Notes under the pieces: generated by a model
Databases searched by the model: none
What the model was told of the DNA's origin: nothing
What the model saw: the letters and a program-made list of their open reading frames with translations, nothing else
Position numbers and translations under genes: made by a program
Origin: Dentipellis sp. KUC8613
Lineage: Eukaryota > Basidiomycota > Agaricomycetes > Russulales > Hericiaceae
Direction of reading: 5' to 3'
Length of the DNA: 64,000 bases
Assembly (NCBI GenBank): GCA_002286715.1
Contig: NSJX01000051.1
Location: 97,906-161,905, forward strand
Part shown: one piece after another, positions 1 through 11,800 of the stretch
Numbering within the stretch: the first letter of the stretch is position 1
Layout: each line of letters begins with the position of its first letter

Positions 1-534
1 CAGAGAGTCTGGATGGCGGTAAAGGGTGCGACACCGAGTTGCGCGGCATCGTCGACGGACCACTTGTCAGGGACGTGCACGGCGACTTCCGCGGGAGCCG
101 CGGTATACTCGGCGAAGGCGCCGTTCGGGTACGTCGCTTTAGGGGGAAAATGGTGTCATACGAACGCCATGGGGGCTGAGTAAGAAGATGGGGTGAAACT
201 CACAACCGTGAACGATGCCAGAGACGCGCTCGCCAACCTTCCACAAACCTGCGGGCACGTCGGGCCCGATCTCCTCAACGATACCAGTGTAGTCGCAGCC
301 CACAACCGCACCGGCGCGCTTTCCTCCAAACGCGCTCTTCCCTGCATTTCGAGCGTGATGTTGAGTTGCAGCACTGACGAGATGGATAGGAGACTCACAG
401 TCAGTCGGGTTTTGTGCCGCGGCTTGGACTTTGACAAGGATCTGTCCCGGAGCAAGCTTCGGCACGTCGACCTCTTGCACACCAATCTTGCCACCCTCAC
501 CGATGACGGCAGCCTTCATCTTTGTCGGGGCCAT
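1..534 (-). CDS. MDR-family enoyl/quinone reductase-like protein, copy 1 (partial, 3' end outside window)
   Basis: Zinc-independent medium-chain dehydrogenase/reductase of the fungal trans-enoyl reductase (ToxD-like) group, expected to be a cytosolic NAD(P)H-dependent oxidoreductase. Exons 534-399, 341-204 and 136-<1. Both introns fall in the same codons as in the neighbouring paralog at 1653-2851, and the first two exons are the same length in both genes (136 and 138 nt). The start is the ATG of MAPTKMKAAV; splicing then restores the family pattern NPTDWK and GCDYTGIVEEIGPDVPAG of the GroES-like domain. The visible part ends in the ATYPNGAFAEY region, before the Rossmann fold. A TATA box and a TGACGTA element lie upstream. 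Substrate unknown. Family assignment is secure; the 3' half is unseen. Confidence 0.88.
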
Positions 535-1652
535 AGTCGAATACACACGATATCGATAGAGACAAGTACGACTCGATGACGGAGGGATCAAAGAGCGCGA
601 GTGCGAGCGCAAATATGTTGCGACCCGAAACACATGGTGCCCTGGTTTTATAGCGGACATTCGCACCTATCCGCTGTTCTCATCCACAGATGACGTATGT
701 ATACTGCTGAGTCGTGTCTGAATAGGGATATATGTGGAATGATCGTGCGCCTCCTAGAGGCACGGTGTTCTCACTAGCTGGCCGATACTTAGTAACCATC
801 GATAGCGGCGTTTATAAGGCCCTTCTGGATGAGAATTCATCAGGAAGGAAGGTCTCGTTGGATACCATCCTCTGGTTAAACACTGTGAGCATATCAGAGA
901 AGAGAATGTGGCCACTGGGATAGCAGGGTACGCACCTGCTCACTACAAAATCGCCTCCAAGGGCGTGCCAAGGCTAGCGCTTGGCTCTCAGGCTTCCAAG
1001 TTGCTTTGAAAGGCGACGGAATACGGTGGATGTTTCGGACCACAAATCACAAAGAACAGAGCGGGCAAATGCTTCTGCCTAGACGCATGGCTGGGCCTTG
1101 GCCGTACGACGCCGGGACTCGGATTTTTGTTCATTGTTTGATCTTCTATTCTTGCTTCTAGATCGTTGAAGAAACGCTGAATAAGTCTTGTGCGTAGGAA
1201 AAGCCGAGTGGGTGTGGGGTTGCCGAGTCAATCAGGAGTATACAAAATCCACGTGGCATTCGCGTGGCATCGGGCTTGTTAGGGCCGACGCGAGGGCGCC
1301 GCTTACTACTCCCGTTGGCACTATACTCGACAACATTCTTCAACTTGCAGTCTTATACTGGGGCCCAAACTATTCAGAAACCTCTCTTTCCAGAAGTTGT
1401 TCCTTTTTATTTTGCGATGAATATTTTTGGCTCACCAGCTAACTTTGAAATGGCTGAATACCCCTTCTAATCCACGCTCATAAAATGTATAGTTATCCAA
1501 CGACTAGCGACTCGTACACGTTAATCATCGTCATTGATTTCCGGTACACCATCTCGAAAATAAGCAGTCTACTTGGGAGTGTCCGAGATACGGTAGGTAA
1601 TCTTCTGTCCGCTAACCTAAATCACGAACAAGTCGTTAGTCTTAGGGAAGCC
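535..1652. other. Intergenic between tandem enoyl reductases
   Basis: About 1.1 kb holding the promoter of copy 1 (left) and the 3' flank of copy 2 (right). Short open frames occur on both strands, but none shows family similarity or usable splice continuity. No RNA gene or repeat seen. Confidence 0.6.
646..697 (-). promoter_or_regulatory. TATA box plus CRE-like TGACGTA upstream of enoyl reductase copy 1
   Basis: Read on the minus strand, CTATAAAA (complement of 646-653) lies about 115 nt before the ATG. A TGACGTA motif (plus-strand orientation, 691-697) lies about 40 nt further upstream. The neighbouring paralog has the same arrangement, including GCACCTA between the two elements. The motif fits bZIP ATF/CREB-type factors; that it works this way is inference. 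Confidence 0.5.
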
Positions 1653-2851
1653 TCAAACGCATGGCATTGAACGGGATCCCACCTTTCCGTCGATCATGAA
1701 CTGGAAACCGTCGGCTACACTTGCTAATCCGTTGGGGAAGACCAACAGCGGGTTCGGCTTGATGTCATACTTTGCGAGGATCCCTTCCAAGAGCTTCGCG
1801 AAATTCTTGCCGAGCTGCGTCAGATGCGGATCCTCTGTGTACTGGAAGGGGAAGTCGAAGCTCTGCAGTTCCGCCAGTGAGTGAAGCATCTTGATACAAC
1901 CGTAAGCGTCGATGCGTACCTTTCCCAGAATATGGTAGGCAACCGTGGACAAGACGGTGACACCAGGTCGGGGAGACTCGTAAGGAGAAAGCGAGGCTAT
2001 CTTTCCGCCTTCGTCACTTAGCGCGTCGGAAATAATCTGAGGTGACCCATTCTCAAAGATATTGTCGACAGCGTGCTTCAGCTTTCCGCCTGTGGCAGCC
2101 TTGATCTTCTTACCGACTTCAGGGTCATGGTAATCAAACACCTCATCCGCGCCGAGCGACTTGACGAGGTCGAAGTTCTTCGGTGAAGCGGTCGCGACAA
2201 CGTAGAGCCCAGAGAGTTTGGCGAATTGCACGACAAATTGGCCGACAGATGACGAAGCTCCGTAGACGAGGATGGGGAATGGAGTCGAGGTGGGTTTGAG
2301 AGGAGTAGGCAAGTCGTCGTGGGACTGCCAGAGCGCCTGAATGGCGGTCAGAGGAGCGGCGCCGAGGTGGGCAGCATTCTCGACCGACCAGCTATCCGGG
2401 ACATGGATAGTGACTTCTGCAGGAGTAACGGTGTACTCGGCAAAGGCACCGTTAGGCCACGTCGCTGGATAATTCTGTAAATGAAGGGCAAAAAGACGAA
2501 ACATGATCGTACTTACACCCTTGAACGAAGCCGGAAGCACGGTCACCGACCTCCCATAGTCCTGCTGGGACATCGGGTCCGATTTCTTCGACGGTGCCAG
2601 TGTAGTCGCATCCAACGACCGCACCGGTGCGTTTACCGAAGGCGACGGACTTCCCTATAAACCAGGCGCGGAATTTAGCTGAAATCGAATAACTTGAATA
2701 TGCATGAAAACTTACAGTCGGCTGGGTTCTGCGCCGCAGCGCTGACTTTGACCAGAAGTTCTCCAGGGCCAGGCTTTGGGACGTCAATCTTGCGAACGAC
2801 AATCTTGCCATCGGCTTCAATGACAACAGCGTTCATCTTGGTAGGGGCCAT
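1653..2851 (-). CDS. MDR-family enoyl/quinone reductase-like protein, copy 2 (complete)
   Basis: Complete paralog of the gene at 1-534. Exons 2851-2716, 2654-2517 and 2464-1653 give 361 residues. The GroES-like N-terminus shows NPADWK and GCDYTGTVEEIGPDVPAG; the NAD(P)-binding Rossmann fold shows VYGASSSVGQFVVQFAKLSG and the following GADEVFDYHDPEVGKK, the pattern of fungal trans-enoyl reductases and zinc-binding dehydrogenases that lack structural zinc. The C-terminus ends in a DGKV-type strand as in the family, so it is full length. Intron 2 is 52 nt. The tandem same-strand position, equal exon sizes and shared promoter elements show a local duplication. It could act on a polyketide or quinone substrate; no synthase gene is nearby in the window. 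Confidence 0.92.
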
Positions 2852-3883
2852 TATCGAGTACGGCTGGTGGACGAGTTGGCGAAGGGGGGAACACAGGGGT
2901 CAAAAAAAGAGTCTGCTGGATAACAGCGTATACCGCCTTGCCTTTATAGCGAGGGCGCACCTAGAAACAGGTTAATTCACTCCGTAGATGACGTACACGC
3001 ATTTGCAGATTGTATCTTAAGTTCTCACTAGAAATGACGGTTAGATTGGTTTGTAATCTTCCTTACCAATACCAGCGTCTGGAAGCTGAAATCTAGCCAG
3101 GTTAGTCTCATTCGGTGAAATCCATCAACCAGACAACAACTCTCGAACTCATGTGAATCTCGATAAGACATACCCCCCAACTTCAGGTCCAGTCTGCAAG
3201 CTTTTTCGGCAGAACTTGAACTCACAGTCTGCCGTATAGACTCATTCCAAGACGGAACTGAGTAGGTCTCACGACAGACCCGCAGCATGTGCGCAAATTG
3301 CAGTAAGCATTTTGTGGAGGGAGTTGTAGATCAAGTTCAATGGGATCGGGTCAGAACGTGTTGAACGCTTCTACCAACCGTAGAAACCACCACCTACCAT
3401 CAAGACTCCGGGGGCCGCTCATCCTATGTCATTTCCTCAACGTCAAGGAATTGGCATGCCCGAGGTGTCGTCAACTGAAGTCACCGAATCATGCCGATGG
3501 CAGGTACAGTACTACCGTACGCGTACGTCCAAACGCTTGGTGGTTGCCGATACGTCAAGATCGCAGGCAGTTTCTTACTCAGCAATATTTTTGCGCAGCC
3601 GGTTGTTGTAGCTTACTAAGGTCAACACCAAGGCTTCGTCTCGCGACCTCGTTGCGTCTGCTGGCGGCGAGATGGTGCCGTCGTGAGTCAGAGAGTCGGA
3701 GAGGAGCTCGGGCAGCAGTAGGAACTTTCACCTGTCAAATATTTTTGGAAAAATAATAACCAAGAAATTCCTATATGCAAGTGTACAGCTCACAGAAATC
3801 AAGTTCGATGGCCTTCCGTCATTCATACAACATTCGTCATTTCGTCATAACAGTGGTACACATTTTTGTGACCAACCAGCCGC
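2852..3883. other. Intergenic between enoyl reductase copy 2 and the aldo/keto reductase
   Basis: About 1 kb with the enoyl reductase promoter at the left. The rest has no open frame with family similarity, no RNA gene and no repeat that I could see. Confidence 0.6.
2942..2995 (-). promoter_or_regulatory. TATA box plus CRE-like TGACGTA upstream of enoyl reductase copy 2
   Basis: CTATAAAG on the minus strand (2942-2949) lies about 95 nt before the start codon, with TGACGTA at 2989-2995 about 40 nt further upstream. GCACCTA stands between them, as in the copy 1 promoter, so this arrangement survived the duplication. Confidence 0.5.
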
Positions 3884-5581
3884 CTACCAGTGCCCGAAGA
3901 TCGAGCGCGGCTTGTAGGACTCCTCCAGGTACTTGATCTCCTCGTCGGTGAGCTTCACGTCCAACGCGCGAACAGTATCGTGCAGCTTCTCGAGCGACGT
4001 CGTGCCGATGATGGGCGCCGAGACGACGTCCTTACTGAGGACCCACGCGAGGGCCAGCTGGGCCATGCTGAGTCCCTTCTTCTTGGCGAGCTCTTGCACG
4101 CTGATGCAACATTGTTAGACATTATTGATGGATGATTTTTATAGGCGCACCGGTTCACTATCTCTTTCGTCTGAGGGGTACCATACCCTTGAGCCCAGCT
4201 GCCGAAATTCTCAGCTTACAGCAAAAGAGACTGGTCGAGGGACGGCTCACTCGTCTGTATCCTTCCTGATCGTGTCTTCGCCGAAGGGGCGTGTGAGGTT
4301 GCCACGGGCAAGAGGCGACCACGGGATGGAACCGACTCCAAAGTGCTGCAACGCGGCGGGAATTTATTTGGCTGGTTCAATCTGGATGACAAGAGGTATA
4401 CCTTCAGGGTGGGGATCATCTCCCGCTCTTCCTCGCGGTAAAGCAGGTTGTAGTGGTTTTGCATCGAGATGAAAGGCGTCAGGTTGTGTGAGATTGCGTA
4501 GTCTATCGAACAGGTCAGATGTTCCAGCATATCATGTCTTGACGAAGATGAATGTCGTACTTTGCATAACATGGACTGTCGGTCATAGAGAAATGAAGGA
4601 GTCAGAATGCATGCGGTAATTGGAATAAATGAACACAAACATTGCCAGGCGTGGCAAGAGCTCATGCCAATGTAACGGACATAACCTGCCTTGACGACAT
4701 CATGCAGAGCTTGCATCTAACGGAGCACGAAATTCAGCAAGAAGAAAAAGAAAACTCGAAAATCAATTACCGTCTCTTCGATCGGGGTTTCGTAGTCGAA
4801 GCGGTGGCCTGTCCAAAAGCGTACCGTATGAGTAAGACAGGACGATGTCCAGAAAGAGCCATGAGCTTACATTGAAAGACATCGATATAGTCGAGCTGAA
4901 GCCTCTCCAAGCTATGCTTCACAGACTCGAAGATATGCTTGCGACTCAACCCGTGCTGATTGATATATCCATCTCTGTCCACGTCGGGGTCGTAGCGATA
5001 TTCGTTGACGTGACGCGACACGACCGCATAGAGCTACGAGCGATCCACAAGGTTAGAAGTGCCTCCACAATATTCTCAGCGGGCCGCACAGCGGCAAAAG
5101 GCACCGACCTTGGTCATCACGACGATCTCGTCACGCGGCAAGTTATGCTTCTTGATAGCTTTTCCCAGCACGACCTCAGACAGGCCATTGGAGTATGCCT
5201 GTCCCACATCGAATACCCAGCAGACGTCAGTTCACACGCAGACCGACTACACCGTCAAGACGTACGTTGGCCGTATCGAACGTTTGGATTCCAAGATCAT
5301 AGCTGCGGGGAATATGCGTAGCGCTCAGAAGGACGATCTTCTGGAATGGGTGACAAGTTACGACACTCACGCAGCCTTGATGTGCTTGATACCTTCTTCC
5401 TCGTCCAGGACCCACCCCTGCCATTCCGGACTCCCGTAGGACATGCAGCCCAAGATCAGCCTGGATACTTTCAAGCCAGAGCTCCCCAGACGAACTGCGG
5501 AACCAAAATCGTAAGCAACCTTGCGTCGACAAATCGAAAAGGCTCACCATAAGTCATCGGTTTGCCGTTAGTTGGTGCCAT
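3884..5581 (-). CDS. Aldo/keto reductase (aryl-alcohol dehydrogenase / versiconal hemiacetal acetate reductase-like)
   Basis: NADPH-dependent carbonyl reductase with a TIM-barrel fold. Twelve exons: 5581-5548, 5494-5371, 5302-5266, 5198-5109, 5033-4871, 4808-4771, 4716-4641, 4575-4561, 4502-4402, 4345-4251, 4198-4151 and 4100-3884, giving 345 residues, normal for the family. Exon 8 is a 15-nt microexon coding for FHVMQ. Catalytic tetrad residues are visible: Asp in TFDTAN, Tyr in AYSNG, Lys in VVMTK and His in CHRFDYE. The SPLARGNLTRP loop and the C-terminal APIIGTTSLEKL cofactor segment are intact. Transcription is in the same direction as the upstream enoyl reductases. A TATA box and TGACGTC element precede the start. 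Substrate unknown; a xenobiotic or lignin-aldehyde role would fit but is inference. Confidence 0.92.
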
Positions 5582-6584
5582 ACTGAAGTCCTCGTCGCGT
5601 GCAGATACTGCGTATGATAGGTGGGAGGACGGCTGATCATTTCGACGCTCCTAGCAAGTGCCTTTATACTCGCGACGTCAATGTGGGTCACCGTCATCTA
5701 AGCGACGTCTGCACGCATTTCGCACAAATGGAGGTGCCGATTTACAGGGCATTTCAATACAATCGGTGCACCTGAGCACGTTGCTTTGCTCCCCCTGGCC
5801 GCGCATCTATGTGTGCCGACGGCAGCCCCGAATCCAGCTCCCATCCACCTGGGCGATTTGGGGAGATCGGATTCGATATGCACTCATGACCGTGCGATCC
5901 GGGTAATCTGTCCAAGCGGATTTCTGTTGCCTTATTGGAGACTCATGGATGTACGTGAATAAATGGCCACAACCCAAGACAGGGTACCTGGAGTTAGGAA
6001 TGATGCCGGGATGCCCGCCGCAGGCCGTGCTGCGACTAAGGGACGTAGAGTACAGGAAACCGCGGATGCATCCCGTCCGTTTCTGCAACTGTCACCTATA
6101 GCTAGTAAGCTATCCTGGGCTGGACAAAAAAGATACAAGCACTCGCCACAATTCATCGAAGATACGACAGAACTTCAAGCTTCGAGCTTCAAGTTGACTG
6201 CCTGGGGGGAAATATATGTCAGGCATTTTACTACGACAGTGACAGTTGCCACCGGTAAGTCCGGGCTGCTGTGGCCATCGTCAAGTTTGACTTCATCGGC
6301 AATTGTCGGAAGTCGAGCACGACGAGCGAAGCGATTGATGAACTTGGATTGCATGTACATATATACAGTACTGTACTCGTGCATAATGAACACGCCTAGA
6401 TGAAATATAATCAAGACAAAATATGAATGTTGTTTAAAATGAGATGACCAGACACACCAGAGACACAAGTCATCTAGTACATGCAGACAGGTACGGACGT
6501 CCTGTAGATACAAAGGAAAATCGCAACACCATCGACTTGGTATGCTTGCACATCCTATAGACGAATTGGCCATGGCTCGGGACC
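5582..6584. other. Intergenic between AKR promoter and GTPBP-like gene
   Basis: Contains the AKR promoter and the 3' flank of the GTPBP-like gene. I looked here for the missing GTPase domain of that gene (GxxxxGKS and NKxD motifs) on the minus strand and found none. Confidence 0.6.
5662..5680 (-). promoter_or_regulatory. TATA box and adjacent TGACGTC element of the aldo/keto reductase
   Basis: GTATAAAGG on the minus strand about 85 nt before the ATG, immediately followed upstream by a canonical CRE half, TGACGTC (complement of 5674-5680). Confidence 0.5.
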
Positions 6585-7935
6585 TCATACTCTGGTAAAG
6601 TCCAGAAACACCTCTTCGTCATCCAGCTGCCTGGTGATCATCGCCTCGACAATGATACGCGGGATGCATCCACCCTTGTCCGGCTGATCGACCATGTGCA
6701 GCGACTCGAGCGCCTCAGACAATGCCGTCTCCTCATCCGGGGGAGCGGGAGCGTCTGACTCAACGACGATCTCCACGGGGACGTCGACCGCGTTGAGTCC
6801 GTCAACTTCTTCGCCCAGCGCTCTCTTGCGCTCCGCGCGGCGCAGGTCGCGAGTGATTCGACGCTTCTCGGCTTTGGTGAGTATTCTGTTCGGGAATCCG
6901 CGCTGTGGGATGGCAACTGGGGGCGAGCGGGAGCCCGACAGTGCTGCAGCGGGATCCAGATCGAACTCGAGCGCCGACGAGGTGTGCGAAGACGTGTCGT
7001 CTGGCATGGTCGCGTTGTGGGGCTGCGATTCCTTGTACACATCAGCAAGGACATGCGCAGGAATGGCTGTGTCGGGGGCTTCGAGATCTGGCTCGGGCTC
7101 CATGGAGAATAACGCGAGGGTCTCGTCGAGGTCGACCTTGATCGCTGGTATAGCGTTCGTATCGATGGGGGTAGAGAGGGCTATAGGCTGGGGTGACGGG
7201 CTGGACGAGGGTGAGCAGTCAGCCGTCATCCCAGGCCCGCCGCTCTCGGAGTCGGAGTCGGTGAGGAGCGAAGCGGTAGAGCCGAACGACGAGGCGACCA
7301 GGGAGGTGACAGTCGACGCGGTAGATGAAACCGACGCAGAGCCTTCGGTGATCATAGACAAGACATCAAGCGACTCGGTCCCAAGCTTCATCTTCATCTT
7401 CTTGCCATTGCGATACTTATCCCTGCTTCTGTCCTTCTCTCGTTTCTTCTTCGAGAACTCCCGCGCGTCTTCCGCCCGAACGCCGACGCCGACGATTTCG
7501 ATCTCCTTTACCACCACTACCCGTGCGCCGATATCAGCTGCCATAGCACGCAGGGTATCGAGGGTGCCCTCCAGGTCTGTGTGCGTCAGGCCGACAAGTG
7601 CACCGGAATCGGCTACACCTAGCTCGTAGAAGGCTTGGCCGCCGCCCTCAAGGAGACGCCATTTGAGCTGGGTCACTAGGCGAGCAAACCGTGCGGGCGA
7701 AGGGTGCAGGAGATGCAATTTGTACTCGACATTGCCCTGAATTAACTTTGAGTATGATTGACATTATGGTAGGCTGAACATCGCGTACCTCTTCGAGCTC
7801 GGCGACAAGGGTCGGCAAGCTGCCGTCTACGCCAGAGTAAGACAGCTTCTCCACAGACGCCAGGGAGGTAGTCGAGATATAAGGGTCCCAAGGCGAAGGT
7901 ACTCGAGGCGACTCGGAGTCAGACTCTCCGAACAT
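6585..7935 (-). CDS. Protein with GTPBP1/GTPBP2-type N-terminal domain, GTPase domain absent
   Basis: Exons 7935-7789 and 7736-6585 give 432 residues. After splicing, residues ~45-130 read GNVEYKL, then LVTQLKWRLLEGGG, then YELGVADSGALVGL and a TLRAMAADIGARV segment. This matches the region that precedes the G domain in GTPBP1/GTPBP2, translation-associated GTPases related to HBS1/eRF3. The family continues with a P-loop after this segment. Here it is followed by a basic stretch (FSKKKREKDRSRDK), a long Ser/acidic low-complexity region and a second basic, possibly nuclear-targeting segment near residues 330-345, then a stop. No P-loop follows in any frame downstream. It may be a stand-alone regulator or a truncated copy. 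Domain call fairly confident; function unknown. Confidence 0.75.
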
Positions 7936-8852
7936 GTTACAGAGTGCGATATTCTTGTTGCGTGAAAATTAGAGAATAAAAACCAATATACCAGATAGCG
8001 ACGTTTGATACAGAGGAGTGTTTACGGCGATATTCGAGGTATCATTGTGTGGTTGGGGGTCGCTGGTGTGCTGGCAGGATGGTGGGGAACAAGGCATGTC
8101 TTCGGGGTATACAAAGGCCTCTTAGCCGCCGAGTCACAAAGACTGAGTCATGAAAGGCAAATATTTCCCGCGGTCACGAGAATTTCGGTATTTTCGGGTT
8201 CGAGCACTGCAGGTTTCCTTCCTCCCAACACCTTCGCAAACTTTGCAGTGTTTTACACCATCTGCACCTTGAGCTTTGGTGATACGACTGCTGGACGTGA
8301 AGGCTTAGGATATGGCACGTTGTTACCCAGAAAAGGTACGTCACTTAGCTGTTGAACACGTTGCGCGGGTCGTTGTCTCGTCATGTTCTTCATCACATTA
8401 TTCGTCTCTTTCTCTACTTAATCCCTACATTGCGGTCGACTTCTGTGCGGTGCTGTTCTCGTGCAGACTAACCATGTTTGGGGGCCTCGCATGCCATCGT
8501 GTATGCGTCCTGCTGTGTGACAGGTAACAATACCCTGAACCGCCTCGTAAGTCAATCAGCGCATGTAGCGCATGCACCTTCAATGCAATCTCCCGGACTA
8601 CTCTGGAAGATGGGTCTGGGAACACGCTCGTACCGCATGCCTTACGCATTCGTCCTGCCTCGACACTCGGGCCTATATGTAAGTCTTGACCATACGTCTC
8701 TCAGACACCCCTTTTCTAGCATGTCCTTCTTACTCCACGCAATCTCAGCATGCTTTCGCTCCATTGCAGTGATTCTTCCAGGGTGTAGTGTGCGTAAGGC
8801 TTGCCTGAGTCCTTGTTTGATTTTTTTTGTTGATGTACCACCTATACAGTGT
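7936..8852. other. Promoter and probable 5' spliced leader region of TPR-CHAT gene 1
   Basis: Aligns by eye, in order, with the region upstream of TPR-CHAT gene 2 (13120-14100): the promoter block, a probable exon end with a GTA(C/T)GT donor (8336 here, about 13514 in copy 2), a shared ACTAACC branch-point-like stretch, and a shared block near 8720-8800 that includes CATGTCCTTCTTA. This suggests 5' exons upstream of the start codon used here; their coding status is unclear. Confidence 0.45.
8144..8186 (+). promoter_or_regulatory. Conserved promoter block P1 of the TPR-CHAT pair
   Basis: TGAGTCATGAAAGGCAA (8144-8160; TGAGTCA is a GCN4/AP-1-type site) is followed by CCGCGGTCACGAGAATTTC (8168-8186). 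The second 19-mer is identical upstream of the other TPR-CHAT gene (13150-13168), and the first motif is nearly identical there (CGAGTCATAAAAGGCAA). Confidence 0.55.
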
Positions 8853-11800
8853 ATGACAGGGAAAGGGAACAAACATCTTCATATTGACGACAAAGAAACC
8901 ATAGTCACACAAAGTCAAGCTGAGCAACCTGTGAGTACCTTCGATTTCACTATCGAGTGGGTACTGATAACATGCCTTGCCCCTCAGACGTCGACCATCG
9001 AGACGCATGTACAACCAGGGACAGATACCACAGATAACAAGACCACGGAAGAGAAAAGTGCCGGAGATGCACCTCAATCGTCGTCGTCTTCAGAGGTACG
9101 TCAAATTGATGGTTACCTCACTTCGACTTTTGTTTCATCTTCGCTTGCTACTCAGGCGTTACCGGCGCCGGGAGATAACAATGACGCTGTTGAAGCCTGG
9201 CTGGACAAGGTTAGTCTCCATTTATCAATTTATGGTGACAATGAAGCTCAAAAATGAATTTTAGGCCATGCGCTGCGAGGCTATGGCTCAGTCACTTTGC
9301 GCGAGGTTCGAGCAGACCGGACACCTTCCAGACATCGACAACGCTATCTTAGCTCTGAGGGAAGCCCTGGACATAATCCCTGCCCAACATGAATACGTCT
9401 CGAAATTTCTCAGCAACTTGGCTTACTTGTATGAGGTTCGATTCGATCGCTCTGGCATTCTGGAAGATATCGACCAGTCCATTGCGATCCGAGAACAACT
9501 GCTGGCTGAAGTTGCTTCTGATGTCAGTAAACAACCGGACCGGCTCATCAGTTTGGCTGTCTTGCTGTGCAGTCGTTTCCAGCATTCGGGCGAGCTCGCC
9601 GATATCGACAAGGCTATATTGTTGGAGAGGGAGGCAATTTCTCTGGTTCCCGAAAGTGACGCCAGCTACTTCCGGTACATGTCTCATCTTGGCATGGCGC
9701 TGTCTATTCGTTTCGAACGTAAAGGCCAACGCGTCGACTTAGACGAGTCGATAGCCGTCCAAGAAAGGACGATTTCCCTTGCACCTAACGACTATCCTGG
9801 CAAGCCCAATTACTACAACAACTTCGGCGGCACACTTCTTCGCCGCTTTGAGTATCTTGGCAACCTCGCGGATATAGACCGTGCAATATCCATGGGCCAA
9901 CGCGCAGTTTCTCTCGTATCCGATGGCCATCCCGTCAAACCAGAGTATCTGAATAATCTATCTGGCTCCTGTGCGGCTCGATTTGAACGACTGGGAAATC
10001 TGTCGGACCTCGAGCAATCTATCAAAGCGGCAGAAAACGCCATTTCACTCGCGCCATACCCTTCTGCAGGCCTTTATAGTACCCTAGGGGCGGCATACTC
10101 GAGTCGTTTCAGGCGGCTGGGGGAGCCAGTAGACCTTGACAAAGCAATCGAATGCAACAAGGTATCCATGTCCCTTGCGCCCGAAGATCATGCGGCCAAA
10201 CCCGTATACCTGAACAACCTTTCCATCTCCCTCCGAAACAGTTTCCTCCACCTAGGGCAACTTACGGATATCGACGCGGCCATTTTGCAGGAGCAGCAAG
10301 CTGTTGGCATCACCCCTCCTGACCATAACGACTACCCCCAATATGTCGGCAATCTTGCGACTATGCTTTCCCTTCGCTTCCTTCAGTTGGGCGAGTCCAA
10401 GGACATCGACGAGGCCATCGCTCTCGCGGAGCGTGCGGTCAATGCGACTCCCAAGGGCCATCCTGCAATGCCTGATCGGCTGATCACTCTCGCCAACTGC
10501 TTTACTCGGCGATACGAGCGATTCGGCACCAACGCTGGCTTAGACGATGCGATTCTTGCGTACCGCGAGGCAGTCGACCTCACCGCAGACGACGATCGTA
10601 TGAAGCCGGGACGACTCAACAATCTTGGAGGTCCTTTACTCCGTCGGTTCGAACATTTTGGCTCCCCACGAGAGGCCGACCTTGAACTAGCTATCTCAGT
10701 GCTACAGAAAGCAACAGCCCTCACGCAGGAAGGGCACGCAGAGATGCCTTTGATTCTCGGCAACCTTGGCATGGCCTTGCGCGATCGATACGAGCACCGA
10801 GGGCGGGTTGAAGATATCCAAGAGTCAATCGCAAAGTTGGAACAAGCTGTATCCCTCACGCCTGACGGTCTTTCTGCCAAATCTCGTTATCTGAACAATC
10901 TCGGCGATTCATTCGCTGCTCATTTTGCGCGCTCGGATAACCGCACTGGAAGCGCAGACAAAGCGATTGAGGCTTTCCAAACGTCTGCGAAGTCCGTTGG
11001 CGGGTCACCCTCGCTCCGGCTGTACGCTGCTCGCGAGTGGGCCAAGATCTGTCTCAAACGTGATGGTGTACCCTCGCTCGAAGCTCATACTATCGTCATG
11101 AGCCTCGTCCCTCGCGTTGTCTGGCTAGGCAGCGGCATTTCCCAACGTTACGAAGATGTGATGTCCATCAGCGGCGCGGTCAACGAGGCCGCTGCAGCTG
11201 CTATCCAGTTGCAAGACTACACCTCCGCACTCGAATGGCTCGAGCAAGGTCGCGCGATCGTATGGGGGCAAATGATCCACCTTCGCACGCCCGTAGACGA
11301 CCTCGAAGCTACAGAACCGACTCTCGCGAAACAGCTCCGGGACGTCTCGCATCAGCTCGAACGCGCTGGATACCCTCAGAGCTCGGGTTCCGTGGCTGAC
11401 ACAACCGATCGACTGTCAGTACAGCAAGAAGTTGACCTCCAACACAAACTTGCGGCAAGGTGGGAGTCTCTGATTGAGACCGTACGCTCCCTACCTGGAT
11501 TCGAGAACTTCCTTCGGCCACGGACTATCGCCGAATTGAGCCTGGCTGCTCAGGATGGGGCTATCGTCGTCGTCAACATGCACAGGTCGCGCTGCGATGC
11601 CCTCATTTTGCGCAGGGCCCCGGACGTTCAGCTTCAACATGTCGCACTCCCGCGGATGTCTTACCAGCTCGGGCAGGATATGCGGTCTCTGATGCACCAG
11701 ATGTTGTCATCGTCAAATGTTCGTCAAGGTGAAAGCAAGCCGGTTCGCTCTCAAGTCAGTGACGAGTTATTGCTATCTCCCGAGCTATGGTCCAAGGTCA

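Noticed and set aside
1..5581. Secondary-metabolite cluster built on the enoyl reductases and AKR
   Set aside because: No polyketide synthase, NRPS, P450, transporter or pathway regulator is present in the window; three reductases alone are not enough.
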